Assembly (NCBI GenBank): GCA_014925825.1
Contig: JACGCK010000065.1
Location: 1-64,000, forward strand
DNA from: Pholiota molesta
Taxonomy: Eukaryota; Basidiomycota; Agaricomycetes; Agaricales; Strophariaceae
Length of the DNA: 64,000 bases
Direction of reading: 5' to 3'
A program made the translations under genes and the position numbers. This document shows, piece after piece, positions 20,520 to 31,700 of the stretch (its first letter is position 1; every line of letters begins with the position of its first letter). The notes under the pieces are model-generated. The model did not search any database. It was not told the DNA's origin and saw only the letters and a program-made list of their open reading frames with translations.

Positions 20520-22133
20520 ATGCCTCCAAACGCGAGCCGGAGACGCCCGTCAAATCGCAGTGGCACGGGCCATAATCATCTTCACACCAAAAAAGCACAC
20601 ACATTCCGTGTAGACTGGAAACCTCTCGTTTCCGCTTTGGAGCGAAATGAGCCATATCTGCTGCGCGTAGTCGGCCAGGGACGTGCCATCTTCCATATGT
20701 TTATGTGGAAGCACCATTTCTCCCCTATCGACACCTCCAATGCCGTCGCGTGGTTGAACACGCCCGCCAACCTGCTTCCGCCCGCAAAACCAGTGATCAA
20801 CGGCATCCCGCGCGAAATTCTGGCCAGGATATTCGCGTTCGTCGTCCACAGCGACTGCACCACGCCGAAGGACCGGTACTCGAAAGAGATATCCTACAGC
20901 GCGGTCTCCTCCGGCACCTCGCCGACCACGCCGGTGATCCTTGGCCACGTCTGCTCTTTTTGGCGGACCTTTGTTCGCGCTACCCCGCATCTGTGGTCCA
21001 CCATCGCCGTGTATTCGCCGCGTCCGGGCCATGCGGAACTGGTGGCCTTCTGGCTGGACAGGTCCGCGAACTGTCCTCTGGATCTGCGATTGGAGCAGTT
21101 CGTCTTGCCTGATCCCGCGTCTGCCGCCGTCGCGGCGCTGTTCGTGGCGCAGGCGCGCCGCTGGAAGCGGATCTCGTTGACGGTCAGCATCGAAGCTCCA
21201 TTCACGACGTTGCGCCGCGGCGCCGCCCCTATTCTCGAAGACGTTCGTGTTCGCCTGGATAAATGGAACCCTGCCACGGCGCATTCGTTCATTCAAGTCC
21301 TGCAGTCGTCTCCTGTTCTCCACACGATCAATTGGGGCAAGTCTATCTGTGCTCGGATACCTGCGGACACTCCGTGGCACCGATTATCGAATATCTCGCT
21401 TCAGAGCCTAGAGTTGTCGGAGATTATCATGGACGGACTTTCTCAGTGTGAAGCTTTAGAAGTCCTTCATCTTCGACATATGCGGAAGGCGAAGACACAC
21501 AATCTGCCGATCGTACTTCCTCGAGTCGAGCGGTTTGTATGCGAAAGTACTGGTTCATATCCATGTATATTCGATTCGTTCACCTTAACCTCGCTGAATG
21601 ATCTGCACTGGCTCACCCGTCCAGGAACGGAGGCGCCTATGAGCTCAGTCATCAACATGGTCGACCGCTCTGGCTGTGCGCTGAAAACGCTGGCTGTCAA
21701 TCGCGGTACATTTGATCTCGTGTCCGCTCGGATAGTGGCCGACGTCACCACTCTTCGTGTATTCGACGCCGTGGGCGAGTCTAGTCTCCTGAAACTCCAC
21801 AGGCGCCCAGGGCAGTGTATCATGCCGACATTGCGCCATCTGTTGTTAGAGACTTGTATAGCGGACGACGGGATGCTATCGACCGTGCTCATATCTCGGT
21901 TCCCGCAGTTGAAGACCGTGCAAGTCTGCCTCGACCGTCGAAGCCATCCGAAAGATACCATCACGTTGGGGTGGTTGAGGCGAGATGGGATGACCGTGGA
22001 CATTCAGGAACCTTTTCTGCAGACTCGCATCGTTACTTATACCCGCTTACCCATGGAAGACTCGGAGCCCGACAGCGATACAGATACAGTTGCTACATTG
22101 CGCTTCCCAGACTTAGATACTCTGTGGACTTGA
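20520..22133 (+). CDS. F-box protein, single exon
   Basis: 537 aa in one frame. The F-box lies at about residues 93-165: INGIPREILARIFAFVV, a polar insert, then ILGHVCSFWRTFVRATPHLW, the usual agaric pattern of cullin-adaptor F-box proteins. The following region (LVAFWLDRSANCPLDLRL, LHTINWGK, LEVLHLRHM) resembles the leucine-rich-like beta/alpha repeats of these proteins. The N-terminal 90 residues are basic and without a recognisable domain; the C-terminus is acidic (EDSEPDSDTDT). The role in substrate selection for ubiquitination is inferred. A 26-bp piece of its F-box coding sequence (20877-20902) recurs exactly at 26307-26332. Confidence 0.8.
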   Translation: MPPNASRRRPSNRSGTGHNHLHTKKAHTFRVDWKPLVSALERNEPYLLRVVGQGRAIFHMFMWKHHFSPIDTSNAVAWLNTPANLLPPAKPVINGIPREILARIFAFVVHSDCTTPKDRYSKEISYSAVSSGTSPTTPVILGHVCSFWRTFVRATPHLWSTIAVYSPRPGHAELVAFWLDRSANCPLDLRLEQFVLPDPASAAVAALFVAQARRWKRISLTVSIEAPFTTLRRGAAPILEDVRVRLDKWNPATAHSFIQVLQSSPVLHTINWGKSICARIPADTPWHRLSNISLQSLELSEIIMDGLSQCEALEVLHLRHMRKAKTHNLPIVLPRVERFVCESTGSYPCIFDSFTLTSLNDLHWLTRPGTEAPMSSVINMVDRSGCALKTLAVNRGTFDLVSARIVADVTTLRVFDAVGESSLLKLHRRPGQCIMPTLRHLLLETCIADDGMLSTVLISRFPQLKTVQVCLDRRSHPKDTITLGWLRRDGMTVDIQEPFLQTRIVTYTRLPMEDSEPDSDTDTVATLRFPDLDTLWT

Positions 22134-22219
22134 CCATTCTATGTGTTTTGATATGGACGCTACGACATTTGTATTTGTATACTATCATTGACCCAGTCGC
22201 TATCCATCAACCATCATCA

Positions 22220-22920
22220 ATTCACGAGCGCAACACAAGATGCAGGTGCTGCAGTGGAAATCTCCTTTTAAGTGAGTACATCGTGATTGCCAGAATATTC
22301 AAGCGGGCTAGACGCTGAAGGTGCCGTAACTTAAATCAGGGCGACGGTATAGCTGTGTATGGTCCTGTCGGTCCAAATATGACAAGTGCATATAACGTTC
22401 AAATCGATAATGGAACAAGCGCTTCCTTCTCTGCCCAAAAAACGCTCTATAGACCCCAGCAAATATTATTCCTCGTCACAAATCTGGGCCCTGGATCACA
22501 CTTACTATCAATAGAACTAGAAGCAGGGGGAGAGGGTGCCCAGCTTGCCATTGACTACGCCAATGTGTATACAACTAACTCACTTGGCGGAAGGTACGCA
22601 CCTAATAGATTATATGAATTGAATAATATTCATGTAGCATCCGCAAACTTTAATTGTGATCTACTAGCTTCGAATTCCTGGGAGCAGCAAATTCCACACT
22701 TCTATTACCCTCATCTTCACCTCCACTTCCAGTGGGAATAATTGTTGCTCTTGCTATTACTTCTGCGATTTCCTTCGCTGGAATTTGTATACTTGGGTAT
22801 TTGATCGTGTACTCCAATAAAAGGGGTAAAAAGCGAGTGCAAAATACCCAACCCCACTCGGAAGTCATCCAGCCATTTTATACAGCTCCCCCAGAATACC
22901 AAGAAATCAATTCTATTTAG
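22220..22920 (+). pseudogene. 5'-truncated single-pass membrane protein relic
   Basis: Three exon remnants are readable: about 22220-22265 (ATQDAGAAVEISF, then an in-frame TAA at the donor), 22340-22593 (GDGIAVYGPVGPN, QILFLVTNLGPGSHLLSIEL) and 22668-22920, with a transmembrane helix (PVGIIVALAITSAISFAGIC) and a short cytosolic tail. The last two join in phase across a 74-bp intron. The layout matches the C-terminal half of a common agaric family with a secreted beta-rich N-terminal domain, one TM helix and a tail. The signal peptide and first domain are missing, and the stop before the first intron suggests decay. The function of the family is unknown to me. Confidence 0.55.
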
Positions 22921-23213
22921 GAAAGGATATGCCATTGCTCATCCGCCCGCACACAAACGTTTTACCTGGCATCCTTCCGGCGCCTAGCCAAAAATACCGT
23001 TCCACAATGTTGAGATTCTCTTATCTTTTCAAAATTGACTCTCCAGAATTCAAGCGTAGCATAGATTTATTTTAGTATTGGTCTTATGATCTCACAGGCC
23101 AGTATATCTCGCAAGACCCTCGTTTGTAAATTTGTTAGGCCTCTCGAGCAATCAATCTACATCCATTTGGGCATGCGTGCCTGTGCGTGGCGTGCGCGGT
23201 CGGCTTGGCACGG

Positions 23214-23272
23214 GTTCAGCGGCTGTAAGCTCTTCGAGAATGTGACAGACGTTCGGAAAGAGAGCGCTCGTC
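23214..23272 (+). repeat. Dispersed repeat, copy 1
   Basis: About 60 bp beginning GGTTCAGCGGCTG and containing GAATGTGACAGAC. It matches copy 2 at 26814-26873 with a few substitutions and a 3-bp indel. No coding role seen. Confidence 0.7.
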
Positions 23273-23721
23273 CCAGCCCATGAGCATCTAACCTATGCGA
23301 TAGAACGTTAAGATACAGCTTTGTTTCTCGGTGAGTTAATACGACAGCTGAATCGAGGAAGTGTAGTTGGCCACAGACGCCAGCGACTTGAAGTCGCCGT
23401 CGAAAGTAAGAGATTGAAAATACTGAGGGAAGTCTAGATAAAGTTAATACACCATAGTGCACTCCCATTTTTCGGAACTTCTAATTTTTATTATTTAATG
23501 TTCTCAAGGGAAAACATCGATTTTATGACACTCTCTCATTGTACGAACATGTATTTCGAGAAATCCTTATCGGACTACGTTGATTATTGTATTAGACGCC
23601 CGACTGCGATTCAACACAAGCGGTTGTAGACCTCATACGCTCTACATTCATGCTACATATTGACCGTTGTTCACTATTACAAAAATAAGAAATGTTATAC
23701 ATCCATTTATATGCTCCTCTT

Positions 23722-25022
23722 TTAAGCCGTTTCCTGAGGATGAGCGACGAGTTTGAGTCCAGAAACTTGATCCGCCGCCAATCGGTCGAGACCTGCAGGT
23801 ATTCCTGCGAGGCCATTCGGTAATACTTCAACTTTGTTGGGCTAAAAAATGTCCGATCAATTCATGTTTCTCACCAACCTACATATATCTTGAGCTCACC
23901 CTGATAACGCCGTCCTCCAAAAGCCTGTAGAGGTGGTCATGGTAAAGCGGCTCAAGCAGCGGGATATTAGCTGGGCCCCTGAGCCAGCCCTGCACTTGGA
24001 CCACCGCCTTCGACGCTGTGGGCGTGATCTGAGCCGGATTAACGAGCGCGATCTGCCCCCCGTCCGCCAGGACGTCAAAGCCCGCCCGCTGGGTCTCGGC
24101 CGTCGAGATCGCGTCGTAGATATACTTGAGCGGCTGGCCTTTGCTGCGCTCCGTAATCTCGGTGCTGAGGGCGGCGGTGTCGAGGTTCCTGTCCAGGACG
24201 TCGGTTGCACCGAGATATTTGAGTCTCTCGGTGTGCTTCAGCGATGCGGTGGCTATAATCGGTGAGAATCCAGATAAACGGGCCAGTTGTATCACTAAGT
24301 GCATAATTCAGCCTCGCTGACATTATTTGAGCAGAAATAAACAGAGTGCATGCCTCCTTGTCCTATCGAACTTGCGCCTCCGAAAACCAGAATAGGTGTT
24401 CCAGTATACTTCCGCGCACCCTCAGGATCGGTCACCGGGGAAGCGATGCCGAGTCCGTAAGGGTTCTGGTTGTACAATCCAACGTAGCCTGCGGTAAGCA
24501 TTGCAGGGATGGTCGCCGCTTCATCGTACGTGATGTTGGAAGGCACCTAAAAGAACCATCAGGTTTCAAATGATCCAAGAAGAAATACGTTCTCGATGTA
24601 CCTTTGCAGTGGTAGATGCGAGTGAAATAATATACTGTTGGAAGCTTCCGCGAATAGGGTCGATGTGGGTCTGACCAAACCTAAGGTATGTTAGGCATCA
24701 ATTTGATTTTTTGCAAATGGATCTAGCAGAGAACATACACTCGATCGCCAACCTTGAAGTCCGTCACCCCATCACCAATCTCCACCACCTCCCCAGCAAT
24801 GTCGTGTCCAAGAACGACAGGGTATTTATCAAAGGGATATATATCCATAAATATGCTGAACTTGGGTATCTTCCAATCAAGTGGATTGAGTGTTGTCGCG
24901 TGAATCTTGATGAGGATCTCTCCTGGCTGTGGCTTTTGAACTGGAACATCGCCTACGAAGAATGATGTGGTTTCTTTTTTCTGCAGGAGAAGTGCTTTGG
25001 CAGTGGTAGGCACGTTAGACAT
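23722..25022 (-). CDS. Medium-chain dehydrogenase/reductase (zinc-less ADH or enoyl-reductase type)
   Basis: Five exons: 25022-24739, 24680-24602, 24546-24354, 24294-23900 and 23841-23722; the phases close to 356 aa, the usual length. The N-terminal GroES-like domain has ATTLNPLDWKIPKF, VLGHDIAGEVVEIGDG and FKVGDRV. The Rossmann NAD(P)H-binding domain has ILVFGGASSIGQG (about residues 171-183), then VIQLARLSGFSPII and YIYDAIS. Catalytic zinc ligands are absent, as in the ToxD-like or trans-acting enoyl reductase group common in fungi. It probably reduces an activated double bond or a carbonyl with NADPH; the substrate is unknown. No biosynthetic cluster surrounds it. The third intron (24353-24295) appears to use a GC rather than a GT donor. 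Cytosolic by inference. Confidence 0.85.
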
Positions 25023-25130
25023 CTTGTTGAGTATTTATTCTGGAATCATGAACTCAACGCTGCATTTATAGGATCACAGGCGTTGCATGCCAGTGCGAAG
25101 TATATATAACTATGCTTTAACCAACAGATG

Positions 25131-25451
25131 GCGCACAGTGTGTGGTCATTCTAAGCACGATTTGTCTGTGCGTTTTATTCGGGTTTAGAGAGTAACAATA
25201 TTTCTTTGAATAAGAGAAAATGCTAATACAATAGGCACGATGATTCAGCTGACTATCTAGTTACAGCTAATAATTTGAGGGCTGGCCGATCATGAGCTAC
25301 TACTTGCTGCTGCGCACAGTGCGTGGTCATTCTAAGCAAGATTTGTCTGTGCGTTGTATTCGGGTTTAGATCGTAACGATATTTCTTTGGATAAGAGAAA
25401 ATGCTAATACAATAGGCACGATGATTCAGCTGACTATCTAGTTAGAGCTAA
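25131..25451 (+). repeat. Imperfect direct repeat of about 140 bp
   Basis: Copies at about 25131-25270 and 25312-25451 both run from GCGCACAGTG through AAGAGAAAATGCTAATACAA to GACTATCTAGTTA. They differ by a few substitutions and are separated by about 41 bp. Confidence 0.85.
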
Positions 25452-26813
25452 AATTTAAAAATTCTCGTACAATTCAGCTCAACTCCTACTTTTCTATGTT
25501 CTTTTGGAGTCAAACTGCAGTATCAAATTTTATAAGCAGAAGACGCTTGCTTACTCATAATGTACACGCTCAGACAATCGATATTGGCTGACGCCTTGAG
25601 CGCTTCACCTCAGAAGACAGTTGCCGCCACAAACTGATAATTAAAGTAAGGCGGGCTGCGAGATTCTCTTGGGTATCAGTGGGTATCCCATTGTTTTTGG
25701 AGGGCCCGTGTTAGGCCTCGATGACAGGATTTAGTAGCTCGATTAGATTAGATTCCGTTCAGTAGCACAGCCCTCCTGTCCGTATGTAGACACTCGCGGT
25801 CAATCCTTCTTGGCTCTTGCCATCGCGTGCTCAGCCTATCCGCACAGCGCGCTCGACGCGTTATCCAAGCCCTACCAGCCCGCGCATCCTAGGGTAGGCC
25901 TAACTAGTTTACTCCACCGTCTCTCACACCACTACCGCTATGCCACAACACTTTCCGCCATGACCGATGACTGTCAATACTGCCGTGCCAGCCCGCGCTT
26001 ACTGCACGCCCTTCGCTTCAACGCCACTTATCGATGACTGCCTCTATGCACACTGTACACCCCTCTCGGATTCAAGTTGGCGTGCTTTAAGCGCCCATTG
26101 CGCACGCTGGAGCTGCACGCAACGTATGCCTTACTTGTAGGTAGTATATTATTCTATTTTGATCGGGTGGTGCGGTCAAGACTTGATGATAAGAAGCTCG
26201 TTGGTGAATAGGCGACGAGAACGACAGCTGCACAATGAGCGCGAAGGTTCCTGACTTCCTTCCACCGCGTAAAATAATTACATGTGGTGAAGTGAACCTG
26301 TTTGGTTACTCGAAAGAGATATCCTACAGCGCTCAGTTAAATACTTGATTGAATTATCTACATCCTTAGCCGCTTGCCATAAGCACTCTCTTGTGCCGAC
26401 ATTGTCCAGTGTTCTCCGACGACTTACTACTTCAGTGTACAGTAACATTGATAATAAATAACGGACATGCGGCATCTTCTCTAATAAATATTAGTATTAT
26501 TTGGCGTTCCATTTCGCTGCTCGCAAGTCCAACACTTACTACTACTAGAGTCAATATAGAACACTTACAACGCAACCATAACCCGGATCATGCAGCTCGG
26601 GCGGGCATTTATCACATCGCAGCCTACGCTATTTCCCATTCCTATAAAATTCAAGGCCGTTTCTTTGTCCTGCTCAATGCGGTGTGTAATGTAGAGCAGG
26701 AATGTGACGATGCTTACTTCACTGACCGATCTCACAGGAACCTTCAAGGTATGCTCGGAGAAAATAAGCGCCTAAAAGGAAATGAAACACGGCTCAAGAA
26801 CGGCGGATGGATG

Positions 26814-26873
26814 GGGTTCAGCGGCTGCAAGCTCTTCAAGGAGAATGTGACAGACACTCGGACAGAGAGCGCC
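26814..26873 (+). repeat. Dispersed repeat, copy 2
   Basis: Second copy of the repeat at 23214-23272, carrying a 3-bp insertion (CAAGGAG in place of CGAG). Confidence 0.7.
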
Positions 26874-27640
26874 CACACATCATCGCAAATAGCACAGGTC
26901 TCATACATATACATACTTGTGGTGTGCTGGGAAGGCGGCTATCTTTAGTTCATGCTCCCATAGGACCTCGGTTTGACTCATCAACCGTCAGCTGGAATGG
27001 GCGCACACACAATGGGTGGGAGTCTTTGACATCAAGTCGTATCATTGTATTGCGGAGTCGAACACTGATGCTGGATCTAGTGTGTGGACAATAATAGTAA
27101 CAGACAATGTAAATGGTACATATGCGCGAAGGATGACTGGAGTATGCATGCGAATGACGAAGAACGAAGAAAGGTGAATAATGATAACAATGCAAATGAT
27201 TATGGAGGCGCAGAGAATGCTCGCCGAATATAATAGGGCGTAACGATGCACGTGAACGAAATGCGAAATATCATGAAAGCAAGAGGAGAACGTGACGAAT
27301 CAATGATGCGAGGAACGATGAACGATGAAGACGCAATGGAGTTGCGGTGCATCATCGTGACGGAATGTACATGGTACAAATTTAACAAGGTTCCGAGTAG
27401 CCGGACAAAAGGTATGTGACTGTGTCGCGGATTCGGAAACCGGAAAGGAGCGAGGCCCTGGATGTTTGCATGGACTGCAGTAAGTGGTAGGGAGCGCCAG
27501 CGAAAGCGAAGTCGTGTGAGGTCGTATATGAGTACAATGCGAGGGAGCGGCGGCGATCGACGTCGCGGCGGGTATGATATGGGTATGTGACATGCTGATG
27601 TTGGAATGGATGCGGATGGTGGTACAATGCTTCGGCTCAT

Positions 27641-28717
27641 CTAAGAGTCGACAAATGATGCGGAGGGAGATGATGCAGTAGGCGGCGCGGAGGGTCCGCG
27701 AGTGGATATAGATGAGATACGACGCCGTATCTTCGAAAGCTTTTGCAGAAGTTCATCCATAGTAAACCCTGATCGACGGGGACGCGTTCTAAGTCAATAT
27801 TCTATCACTTGGATCAGCAATATAATTAATAACTCACCCTCTTGGAGTTGTGGAGATGGGTTTGAAGTCGGTTCGGCCGCTCTCGACGAAATGCGAGAGT
27901 ACCTGCGCCCAGTCGTCGCGGGAGTCCCAACCAATCTTAGCGGGTGGGTCAACCTCAACGGGCATAACCTGAGAGGTGCCGCCGCATTGGATGATGACGA
28001 CGAGTGTACCGATGCCGCCGTTTTGTCGGCAGCGCTCTTCGCGACGCTGAATGTCGGCGATGACAAGAGGATCGCGGATGTATGTTCTTGGAACGATATG
28101 TGTTGCAGCGACAGAGAATCTAGGGTCGTGGAATGATCAATATTTGCAAACGGAGATGTGGGACGGATCATGCTCACCTGCGGTGTGCTTCTGCATGCTT
28201 ATTGTGATAGCTCAATTCGACGACGAGGGCGTTTTGACGGACGTTGGCGGGAACGCGCTTGAGTTGGAGAGCCTGGAAGCCGGCCCATCCAAGAAGCGCT
28301 GAGTGCGCAGAAGTAAATTTGCGGAGGGTCTTGGCAACATTCTCGTCGGCGAAAGCAGTTGGTGCTTGCTTCACTTGGGTCTGAGTGTGTTGGCAGATGA
28401 CTTTGTGTGAGGGCCAATGGACCTTTTGGCAGTCTTGTGACTATAAGGAATCAGTTAGCAAAAAACGAGCTGTAGGCGGCGTTGACTAGGAACATACACA
28501 GTATTGAGTGGTCATCTAAGATAGGCAATGTTCGTTGAGGGCAAGTTCGAGTCAAAGTATAATGCAAACGTACGCATCCACCGCAGAGTCGGAACTTCAC
28601 AGCTGGTGTTTCGACGGTTCCACATTGGTCGCAGATGCGATACCCGCGTTGTCGTTGTTGGTGGAGAGGTGCCGTGTTGTAGTTGGCGGCGGCGGGCTGA
28701 GAATAGTAGGAGGCCAT
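27641..28717 (-). CDS. MYND-type zinc-finger protein with an 18-nt exon
   Basis: Five exons: 28717-28574, 28515-28498, 28440-28178, 28119-27838 and 27788-27641; introns are 58, 57, 58 and 49 bp and the phases close to 284 aa. The zinc finger is split over the first three exons: ICDQCG and LCGGC in exon 1, MTTQYC in the 18-nt exon 2, and SQDCQKVHWPSHKVICQH in exon 3. Together these give a complete MYND ligand set (C29, C32, C45, C48, C54, C58, H66, C70). MYND fingers bind Pro-rich peptides in chromatin and transcription proteins. The rest (AHSALLGWAGFQALQL, FSVAATHIVPRTYIRDPL, WDSRDDWAQVL) has no other recognised domain. If the last intron is not spliced, the protein ends at PRG with a stop at 27834; the downstream exon (MDELLQKLSKIRRRIS) is plausible but less certain. 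Role inferred as a nuclear or protein-interaction factor. Confidence 0.85.
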
Positions 28718-31700
28718 GGCAGTCAAGATATGATCGGGATATGACAAGATTGGATGGGACCGGAGGTGAGAACGAGAGTCCAGGCGGAGGATGTTCGAGT
28801 CAGACAACAAAGGCCATTACACGGGATATTATATAGGTGTCCTATGAGATGTGAATTAAGGGAGAGGGATTGGCTGTACGGTTAATTGGCGTATACGGAT
28901 CTGGGATGACTCAAAGGGAGATCTGGGAAGGGTCGGTGATCGAATCTGGAGGGGCTGGACGAGATACATTAGTGGAGAACAAAAAAGAAAGAACTTCTTG
29001 AGGTGCGCACCGGGAAATCCCCACCGAATGCGAATACAGTTTGGGATGGATTGTCATTTCGCTGGCCAATTTCTTTTTGTTTCGTGACAGTGCACCCGGG
29101 ACAAAGAAAGATTGCAGCGCGGTCGGCAGTTTTGCTGTTGTTGTTCTTCGCTGCACTGCTTTTTGTTGTTTTTTTTTGTCATCGAATGATCGAAATCCTT
29201 TTTGTTATTCCCAAATCCGAAAGGGCATTGATGTGATTGGGACCCACGATCTGCCTGCAGGCAATGTGAATATGAGCTGGTAAAGGGGACGGCATTCGTC
29301 TTCTTTCTCGATATGTGACGCCCAATTGTCCTCGACCCACCTATGACAATCCCACCCCCGTCATGTGGCTCCCAGAACAAAAAGCCTCGACCGTGAGACT
29401 TAGGGTCACGCTTCTCTTTTCAGCCAGCAAGACAATTGAACTCTTACAGCTTCGCTAAATGAACACTTCAGAGCTTTAATTTTACCGAAGCAACTCTATG
29501 GACAAAAGACGAGGAAGATCAACAAAGATAAGTAATTACAATAGCTGAGGCATCAGTGAGAACTGAAGTGCAGCTAAGTTCTCATTGATTACAACATCTA
29601 AATCGTCAACGACGTACTTAATCGTCCAATAATTCTCGTCAGTAATTCCACGGCATTCTAAATTCAATGCAAACCTGCAGTAGTACCCAGCCGTCGCCCA
29701 AAGATGTGCTAAATGCGATTGCAGTATACACTCAAAATTTCCGCCTAATTCCAGCGCTTCAAAAGCTGTCAAGGCAACAAACACAACGAAAATCCCAATC
29801 TGGGAACTTGGCAGAAATGTCTATAGGTGGACAAGGCCATATAAGGACCTGGAAATTCCACTGAGCGCTATCTCCGTTCAAGACTATGCTTAGTGCTATC
29901 TCCCGTCCCTTGCTTTGATGCAGACACAAAAAAAATAGGCGCTAACTAATAAAGTTGATTTCAAAGCCGCGGGAACGAGCCGTACTTTGTGTCATTATTC
30001 TTTACCACATACCGTCGCAACGAAAGATCTAATAAGGATGCATCCAATGTGGCGGAAAATATTCGAACGAAGAGTCAGTTCTTTTTTTCAAGGCAATAGG
30101 CTACAGAAATAGGACACACTCGTGGCTGAGGACTCCAAATAGTTTCAGAATCGCAAGAGAAGTGATTTCTACAGGATCCTACGGTACATCATAATATACC
30201 ATCCTCCTCGATCTGTTCGACAGACCTTCGTATATTTTTCGATGTGAATGTCACAAAAAATTAAAACATCATTGTTCTCATTCTTCAAATTTGCTTCTGA
30301 GGCCGGCAATCTGCACATCGGATGGATGACTGAAAAACGGAAACATGCCCTCCCATTGTCCGTGACCGACCGCATTGACAGGTTAGATAGGTTCCAAATA
30401 CGGACGATGTACGTGCTGCTCTATGTTATTTTCGTTTACTGTCCGCTATATTATCACAAATCTGCCTCGTGTCCCGTCCAATGCCTTAGATGCAGCGTTC
30501 CTTTCACAATCTACACCATCTCCGTACATTTAAAATACATCCATGCATACATTGGGTTCTTGGAAGCCCTTGGAAAGTCCACGGCTGCGACATACATGGA
30601 CATCTCCATTTAAATGTTATGTGGCCATCGATGGATATCCTATATCCGTATGCTTTATTTTTATTCGGGAGATCGGGGGATATCGAAAGACTTGGTGTTC
30701 CTCTGCAAGCATGCTTCCTGGAGATCTTGTATGGAATTGGAACAGAAAGCATTTTACCACTGCTCGCTTCCACTCAAATCGCGCCTTTCGATCACGATGC
30801 ATACCGCCCAGCTAAGGTGCGCATACCTGCCCAAATTGAATTAATTTTGAGAATTTCAAAGGGTCGCGACGCTACCTACGGTGGAAACACTTTGCCTCTT
30901 CTGAGAAATTTGAAGTACTCCCATGTCCTATTCGGAATCCTTGTTTGTCGGTATAGCGACAAGCCGCGAGGACATCAGAACTGCGGGACCCACAACTTGC
31001 TACAGGCGGTTTTTACGGGCTTAACCAAGATTCGTTGATAGGTTCACGTAGTAACAGCAGCATAGGCGCTTGATCTTAGTCGATAACGTACTTACTTAGC
31101 TGCAGAGTCCAGACGCAATCACGCAGAGAAATCCACTAGGTGGTACGGAGATCAATTTTTACAAAGGCATATGCCCTCCGAGTCTTCTATTTGAATCTCC
31201 CCAAGGAAATGTGCAAGTCCCTTCCTAACTTATGGTGTGCTTCTTCAGAACATCCAGGCTAGTCCTGCGGCGTCTTGGTGTCGGACCTCGGTTCCCAAAT
31301 TGGCGCCCTTTGTTCGCAATATGGGAATGCCCGAATTTGGATATCATCAGGGTCACAAGGATCGTTCCTCCAGGTCTTCACATACGCACAAGCGTGTAGG
31401 CCCTTGATCGTTCTGAAATCCAATACATACCAATTGAGAAATTCGCCTCAGCATTCTAGTCGCATCGGAGTTTCTAGTGCATTTTGAGTATCCACGAGAG
31501 CTGGACGACCTTCGAATCAACTCGAAAATACTGAACTTGAAGAGCCATAATTCCTTGCCTAACTCAATACAAGTAAAGGGTATAACCCTCAAACATAGAA
31601 TATGGCATTTCACTCTTCTCATCATCACATACCCCATAATTCTCACACGTGTAGGTCCACAAAACCAACCAAGATCCTTTAGGACATACACTGTCCCCAT

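Larger units (their letters stand above)
25023..27640. other. Repeat-containing intergenic region
   Basis: No gene supported. It holds the imperfect direct repeat at 25131-25451, a 26-bp exact copy of F-box coding sequence at 26307-26332, and copy 2 of a dispersed repeat (26814-26873). From about 27050 the minus-strand frames are low-complexity and look non-coding. Confidence 0.45.

Noticed and set aside
20550..21380. 276-codon antisense ORF in the F-box gene at 20520-22133
   Set aside because: Antisense shadow: Arg-rich with no recognisable domain, against a clear F-box in the sense frame.
23722..25022. Part of a secondary-metabolite gene cluster
   Set aside because: The reductase resembles trans-acting enoyl reductases, but no synthase, P450 or transporter gene is nearby.
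25131..25451. CRISPR-like array or LTR pair
   Set aside because: Only two imperfect copies about 181 bp apart, without TG...CA ends, PBS or target duplication; fungi also lack CRISPR arrays.
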